In this document: one piece after another, positions 6,689-10,009 of the stretch
Numbering within the stretch: the stretch's first letter is position 1
Layout of the letters: the number at the start of each line of letters is the position of its first letter
Assembly: GCA_025363495.1 (NCBI GenBank)
Contig: JANYDR010000151.1
Coordinates: 1 to 10,009, forward strand
From: Cyclobacteriaceae bacterium
GTDB taxonomy: Bacteria; Bacteroidota; Bacteroidia; Cytophagales; Cyclobacteriaceae
Length of the DNA: 10,009 bases
Reading direction: 5' to 3'
Notes under the pieces: model-generated
Seen by the model: the letters and a program-made list of their open reading frames with translations, nothing else
The model's database searches: none
What the model was told of the DNA's origin: nothing
Program-made: the position numbers and the translations under genes

Positions 6689-8557
6689 ATGAATAAAAAA
6701 ATCTCCTGGAAAAAAATTATCCTCAGATCTCTTCTTGGGATCTTCCTGGCCTTTGCCATTTTCGTTATCAACCTTGTCTGGTTCAAGCCCTTCAGCATAC
6801 GGCTGTTCTATGATAAGGTATTCATCAAATTCGCCCTCACCGACCCGGAGGTTGTTACGCAACTGGGCATACCGGTTTTGTACGACCGGAGCAAAGGAGA
6901 ACTCACTGATGTTTCAGACAAGAAACTTTGGGAAAGTTTTAATGAATTTAAAGGAGCTCTTGCAACCCTGAAGAGTTACAACTTCGAAAGCCAAAGTCCT
7001 GCCAACCAGTTGAATACGCGCATTCTTGAATGGTTCCTGGAAACTCAGGCGGAAGGCGAACCATTTTTTTATGATGATTACCCGGTCAATCAATTATTTG
7101 GCGTTCAGAATAATCTTCCCAGTTTCCTGGAAAGTGCACACAAACTCCGTGATGCCAGCGATGCCGAAGCATACATATCCCGCTTGTCAAAGTTTGATAC
7201 AAAGTTCGATCAGGTACTGGAGGGCTTAAATATCCGGCAGGAAAAAGGTATAACTCCTCCCCGCTTTGTAATCGAGCGCGTATTAACCGAAATGAAAGGT
7301 TTCACTGGTCAAGGTCAGCCGAAGATCGAGCTTGAAACGGGAGACAGCAATCCAATCCACACCAACATTCTATATTCAAACTTCAAAGGCAAAATTGATA
7401 CACTCAAAACACTTTCCGACGCGGAGAAAAAGCAACTGAACGAACGTGTCGAAGCAGAAATGCGTGAAACTGTTTTCCCGGCGTATCAGAAATTAATCGA
7501 CTACTTCACAGCGCTTCGTGAAAAGGCAAACGACGATGATGGCGTTTGGAAATTTCCTGATGGCGACAAATTTTACCGGTATGCACTCAAGCAAAATACA
7601 ACGGTGACCCTCGACCCGGAAGAGATCCACAACATTGGTCTTTCTGAAGTTACCCGAATTGAAAAAGAGATGTGGAATATATTGATCGCGCAAGGTTATA
7701 AAGATACTACGCGGTCAATCGGCGATGTTGTACAAGGTATCAATAAGGAAGAACGATTTCTCTATAGCAATGATGATGCTGGAAGAAAGCTTGCACTTGC
7801 TGAATACAACCGGATTCTCGACGACATTAGTAATAATCTCGGCAGCGCATTTGACATACGACCCAAAGCAAAGCTTGAAGTTAAACGAGTGCCCGCTTTC
7901 AAAGAGGAAGGATCTCCGGGAGCTTATTACAATGGTCCACCAATGGATAATTCACGTGGAGGCACTTTTTATGTTAACCTTCGTGACCTGCATGAGATCG
8001 TAAAGTTCGGTATGAAGACACTGGCGTATCACGAAGGTATTCCTGGTCATCATTTCCAGATTGCGATCCAGAGCGAAATTGAAGGCGTGCCAATGTTCAG
8101 GAATATTCTCGGTTTTACAGCCTATGCGGAAGGATGGGCATTGTACACCGAACGATTGGCATGGGAACTAGGATTTTATAAAGATGATCCATTCGGAAAT
8201 CTTGGACGACTACAGGCGGAAATGTTCAGGGCTGTTCGACTGGTAGTTGACACTGGTATTCATCATAAACGATGGACACGCCAGCAGGCAATTAATTATA
8301 TGGTTTCAAAAACCGGAATGCCCGTTGGTGAAGTTACAACAGAAATAGAACGATACATCGTAATGCCGGGCCAGGCGTGTGCATATAAGATCGGCATGTT
8401 AAAAATTCTAGAATTGCGTGAGAAAGCGAAGACCTCCCTTGGTGACAAGTTTGATCTCAGGAAGTTTCACAACGTGGTGTTAAAGAACGGCTCTGTTCCA
8501 CTTGAGGTGCTTGAAAGGATTGTGGATGAGTATATTAAAGAAACGAAGGGAGTTTAG
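6689..8557 (+). CDS. DUF885 family protein, putative membrane-anchored metallopeptidase
   Basis: A 622-residue DUF885 protein, a family placed with gluzincin-like (peptidase MA-type) metalloproteins. The signature HEGIPGHHFQ lies at residues 448-457, with His448 and Glu449 as the HE pair and His454/His455 closing the metal site. A downstream AEGWALYTERL supplies Glu481, the likely third ligand. Residues ~9-30 form one hydrophobic segment after a lysine-rich start, followed by WFKPFS. There is no lipobox or clear signal-peptidase site, so an uncleaved N-terminal anchor with the domain on the periplasmic side is likely (inference). The start at ATG 6689 follows a 120-bp gap after lnt and opens with MNKKISWKK. 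Substrates of the family are poorly defined; peptide hydrolysis is inferred from the motif. The frame is intact and ends 3 bp before a palindromic repeat. Confidence 0.9.
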   Translation: MNKKISWKKIILRSLLGIFLAFAIFVINLVWFKPFSIRLFYDKVFIKFALTDPEVVTQLGIPVLYDRSKGELTDVSDKKLWESFNEFKGALATLKSYNFESQSPANQLNTRILEWFLETQAEGEPFFYDDYPVNQLFGVQNNLPSFLESAHKLRDASDAEAYISRLSKFDTKFDQVLEGLNIRQEKGITPPRFVIERVLTEMKGFTGQGQPKIELETGDSNPIHTNILYSNFKGKIDTLKTLSDAEKKQLNERVEAEMRETVFPAYQKLIDYFTALREKANDDDGVWKFPDGDKFYRYALKQNTTVTLDPEEIHNIGLSEVTRIEKEMWNILIAQGYKDTTRSIGDVVQGINKEERFLYSNDDAGRKLALAEYNRILDDISNNLGSAFDIRPKAKLEVKRVPAFKEEGSPGAYYNGPPMDNSRGGTFYVNLRDLHEIVKFGMKTLAYHEGIPGHHFQIAIQSEIEGVPMFRNILGFTAYAEGWALYTERLAWELGFYKDDPFGNLGRLQAEMFRAVRLVVDTGIHHKRWTRQQAINYMVSKTGMPVGEVTTEIERYIVMPGQACAYKIGMLKILELREKAKTSLGDKFDLRKFHNVVLKNGSVPLEVLERIVDEYIKETKGV

Positions 8558-8560
8558 AGT

Positions 8561-8663
8561 GAATACATTCCCACAGATCAAATGCTCGCTGATTTTTCGC
8601 CAAACTCTCAGAATTATGCCAAAGCCCGCACCTAAATCCGTGGAATCTGTGGGAAATGTATTC
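8561..8663. repeat. Palindromic intergenic repeat, copy 2
   Basis: A 103-bp element with inverted ends: gaatacattcccacagat (8561-8578) against 8645-8663 (atctgtgggaaatgtattc), imperfect by one missing T in the left arm. It shares with copy 1 the arms, gattt(t)tcgc (8591-8600), cgccaaactct (8598-8608) and gtggaatctgtggg, in the same order and orientation. It fills the entire gap between the DUF885 stop (3 bp away) and the M55 stop (5 bp away), another convergent pair, and may serve as a bidirectional transcription end. Confidence 0.78.
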
Positions 8664-8668
8664 GACTT

Positions 8669-9541
8669 CTACCACGACAGATATTTATAGATCACCCGTA
8701 TCAACTTATACGCTTCTTCCATGTTCTTAGCCTGATATGACACCGTATAGCCATCGATCCGTTTCATTCCGGGAATACTCATGGCAACATCTGCACGGGT
8801 TGGATTATCAACCTTGATCTTAAATTCCACCGGACCTTGCACGCTGAGGGGCTTTACTTTGCCAATATCTTTTAATGCGATCTTCACTTGCGTCTGCAGG
8901 GCCTTGGTAACGACATCAGGATGCAACAATTTCGCCGCGCTCGTACCAATGGCTTCCTTCGTTACAACTGTACGTACAGTGATAAGTTTTTTGATTTCTT
9001 CGGTAAATGTTTTATCGCCGCTGGCCATCAGCACAGGCACACCCACCGATCCTGCGAAGTAAGTATTAAGTCCGCCTTCGCCTACTTCATTGCCATTAAG
9101 CCAAAGACCTTTCACGACTCCCGAGCCAGTGTGTGCAAGAAACCCATTTTCAGTTCCGGCCATTGCATGAAAACCGATGAAGATGATACCATCGAAGGTA
9201 GCGTCAAGACCCTGCACCATACCGAGAGGTTTGATGTTGCTCTGAATGTATTCAACGCGTGAGTCAAGTTGCGTGTGCAGCAAATTCTGCATATCACCAT
9301 GACTATCATTCACGACGATCTCTGCTGATCCTGCTTCAAAGATGGCTGCCACCACAGCATTCACCTCTGCGGTCATCAGCTTGCGACCTGTTTCGTAGTC
9401 CTTCCCTCCTGTGCTGGTCATGGCAGAAGTTCCAATACCTCCGATACCTTCCATGTCTACGGAGATGAAAATCTTAACAGGTTTGGTTTGGGCGCGTGCG
9501 AACGTTGAGACGATGAGCAATAAGATGATGAGTCGATTCAT
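8669..9541 (-). CDS. M55 family D-aminopeptidase (DppA-like), secreted
   Basis: A 290-residue zinc peptidase of MEROPS family M55, whose characterised member is B. subtilis DppA, a D-amino-acid-specific aminopeptidase. The metal and active-site residues are visible: Asp29 and Glu31 in ISVDMEG, His81 in NDSHGDM, His125 in GFHAMAGT, His137 in LAHTGSG and Glu in NGNEVGEGG (residues 150-157). Unlike cytoplasmic DppA it begins with a signal peptide (MNRLIILLLIVSTFARAQ, likely cut after ARA), so it should act in the periplasm. There it could trim D-amino-acid peptides such as cell-wall fragments (inference). ATG 9541 gives a compact, typical signal sequence. No dipeptide-transport genes lie beside it, so I give no symbol. 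It converges with the DUF885 gene across repeat copy 2. Confidence 0.93.
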   Translation of the reverse strand: MNRLIILLLIVSTFARAQTKPVKIFISVDMEGIGGIGTSAMTSTGGKDYETGRKLMTAEVNAVVAAIFEAGSAEIVVNDSHGDMQNLLHTQLDSRVEYIQSNIKPLGMVQGLDATFDGIIFIGFHAMAGTENGFLAHTGSGVVKGLWLNGNEVGEGGLNTYFAGSVGVPVLMASGDKTFTEEIKKLITVRTVVTKEAIGTSAAKLLHPDVVTKALQTQVKIALKDIGKVKPLSVQGPVEFKIKVDNPTRADVAMSIPGMKRIDGYTVSYQAKNMEEAYKLIRVIYKYLSW

Positions 9542-9630
9542 AGGTCGTTGTATGTGGTGAATTTAGGAAAGTTGTTTGGATATTTTTCGCCTCAGAATTT
9601 TTTATTAGTAAATCATTATCGGGTTGACAG

Positions 9631-9757
9631 ATTCAGCTTCGCTGAATTTACCACTGAGGACGCTGACACAGAGGAATACAACACAGAGAATTCCTGCCAA
9701 TAAAAATATTCTATGTAAAAGCTCTGTGTTAAATTGCATTTAGCGCATCCATGCGCT
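9631..9757. repeat. Cluster of hairpins and repeat-like sequence between two minus-strand genes
   Basis: Three inverted repeats lie in the 249-bp gap. attcagc-ttc-gctgaat (9631-9647) is a perfect 7-bp tight hairpin. aacacagag (9680-9688) pairs with ctctgtgtt (9722-9730). agcgcat-cc-atgcgct (9742-9757) is a perfect 7-bp hairpin. The stretch ccactgaggacgctgacaca...aacacagag resembles the degenerate 'CACAGAG' intergenic repeats I recall from many bacterial genomes (memory, not searched). The last hairpin lies 33 bp beyond the stop of the right-edge gene and could help end it, but no U-rich tract follows on the minus strand. Confidence 0.45.
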
Positions 9758-9790
9758 CTATTTCTCATCCAATACAGTGATACCCTTAAC

Positions 9791-10009
9791 TCAATCTTTC
9801 ACGCACCGTACTGAATACCCAAATCCTTTTCCTGCGATGCTATTCTCCACATCATGAACTATGCCCATAAAAAAGAACGAACCTCTGTCAGAATCATTTT
9901 CAGTTGAAGTCCAGAATTGAGCTCTTTCACCGATCATACCAAAGGTTCCATCATTTGCAAAGCGAAGTCCTCCAGGTACCGCACCAAATCCACTTTCATT
10001 TGATCCATT
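9791..10009 (-). CDS. Fib_succ_major domain protein, C-terminal 72 residues (partial)
   Basis: The minus-strand frame is open from the window edge to TGA at 9791-9793 and encodes 72 residues. The pattern GGLRFANDGTFGMIGERAQFWTSTE...FGYSVRCVKD is the end of a 'Fibrobacter succinogenes major paralogous domain' (related to the FGE-sulfatase fold). This domain is common in secreted or surface lipoproteins of Bacteroidota, where its function is unknown. The closing GYSVRCVKD is characteristic. The N-terminus, including any signal peptide, is outside the window. Being so close to the edge, domain composition beyond this cannot be judged. Confidence 0.85.
   Translation of the reverse strand, partial: NGSNESGFGAVPGGLRFANDGTFGMIGERAQFWTSTENDSDRGSFFFMGIVHDVENSIAGKGFGYSVRCVKD

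Noticed and set aside
8888..9262. 124-residue plus-strand frame opposite the M55 gene
   Set aside because: It is antisense to well-conserved zinc-site sequence, has no family features, and overlaps other shadow frames.

Overview
The window looks like a chromosomal segment of a Bacteroidota bacterium, probably a Cytophagales/Cytophagia relative (inference, no search run). The reasons are a Fibrobacter-succinogenes-type paralogous domain ending in GYSVRCVKD at the right edge, little sign of Shine-Dalgarno sequences before A-rich starts, two TAnnTTTG boxes of the Bacteroidota -7 type close upstream of start codons, and proteins that read like family members from that phylum. No tRNA, rRNA, CRISPR array or transposase was seen.

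Layout. 1-650 is the 3' end of a transketolase gene (+). A ~100-bp palindromic repeat (656-753) separates it from a convergent AraC-type regulator (792-1687, -) broken by a single-base frameshift. A divergent promoter region with a 21-bp-phased direct repeat (1752-1782) leads to an intact aldo/keto reductase (1877-2860, +). Next comes a decayed stretch: the start of a Tat-exported aldo/keto reductase (2886-~3172), itself frameshifted and fused by a deletion to the C-terminal part of an NAD(P)-binding SDR/NmrA-like protein (~3163-3458). An intact membrane fatty-acid desaturase follows (3646-4677). Behind it are a small AraC helix-turn-helix remnant (4707-4813), an AT-rich hairpin, a 37-residue lipoprotein reading frame with one frameshift (4965-5079), and an apolipoprotein N-acyltransferase (lnt, 5085-6568) whose membrane and catalytic halves are in different frames. 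The right third is intact: a DUF885 metallopeptidase-like protein (6689-8557, +), a second copy of the palindromic repeat (8561-8663), a convergent secreted M55 D-aminopeptidase (8669-9541, -), a hairpin-rich intergenic stretch, and the C-terminus of a Fib_succ_major protein (9791-10009, -).

How the genes fit together. The AraC regulator and the aldo/keto reductase form a typical divergent regulator/target pair. The desaturase, tiny lipoprotein and lnt are all membrane-lipid or lipoprotein functions, but there is no proof that they act together. The DUF885 protein and the M55 enzyme are both predicted metal-dependent hydrolases acting outside the cytoplasm. The notable features are the concentration of +/-1 frameshifts, fusion scars and gene remnants between 1.2 and 5.7 kb, flanked by intact genes, and the two ~100-bp repeat copies, each exactly between convergent genes. 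I found no convincing new multi-gene system; the small lipoprotein next to lnt is the closest candidate.
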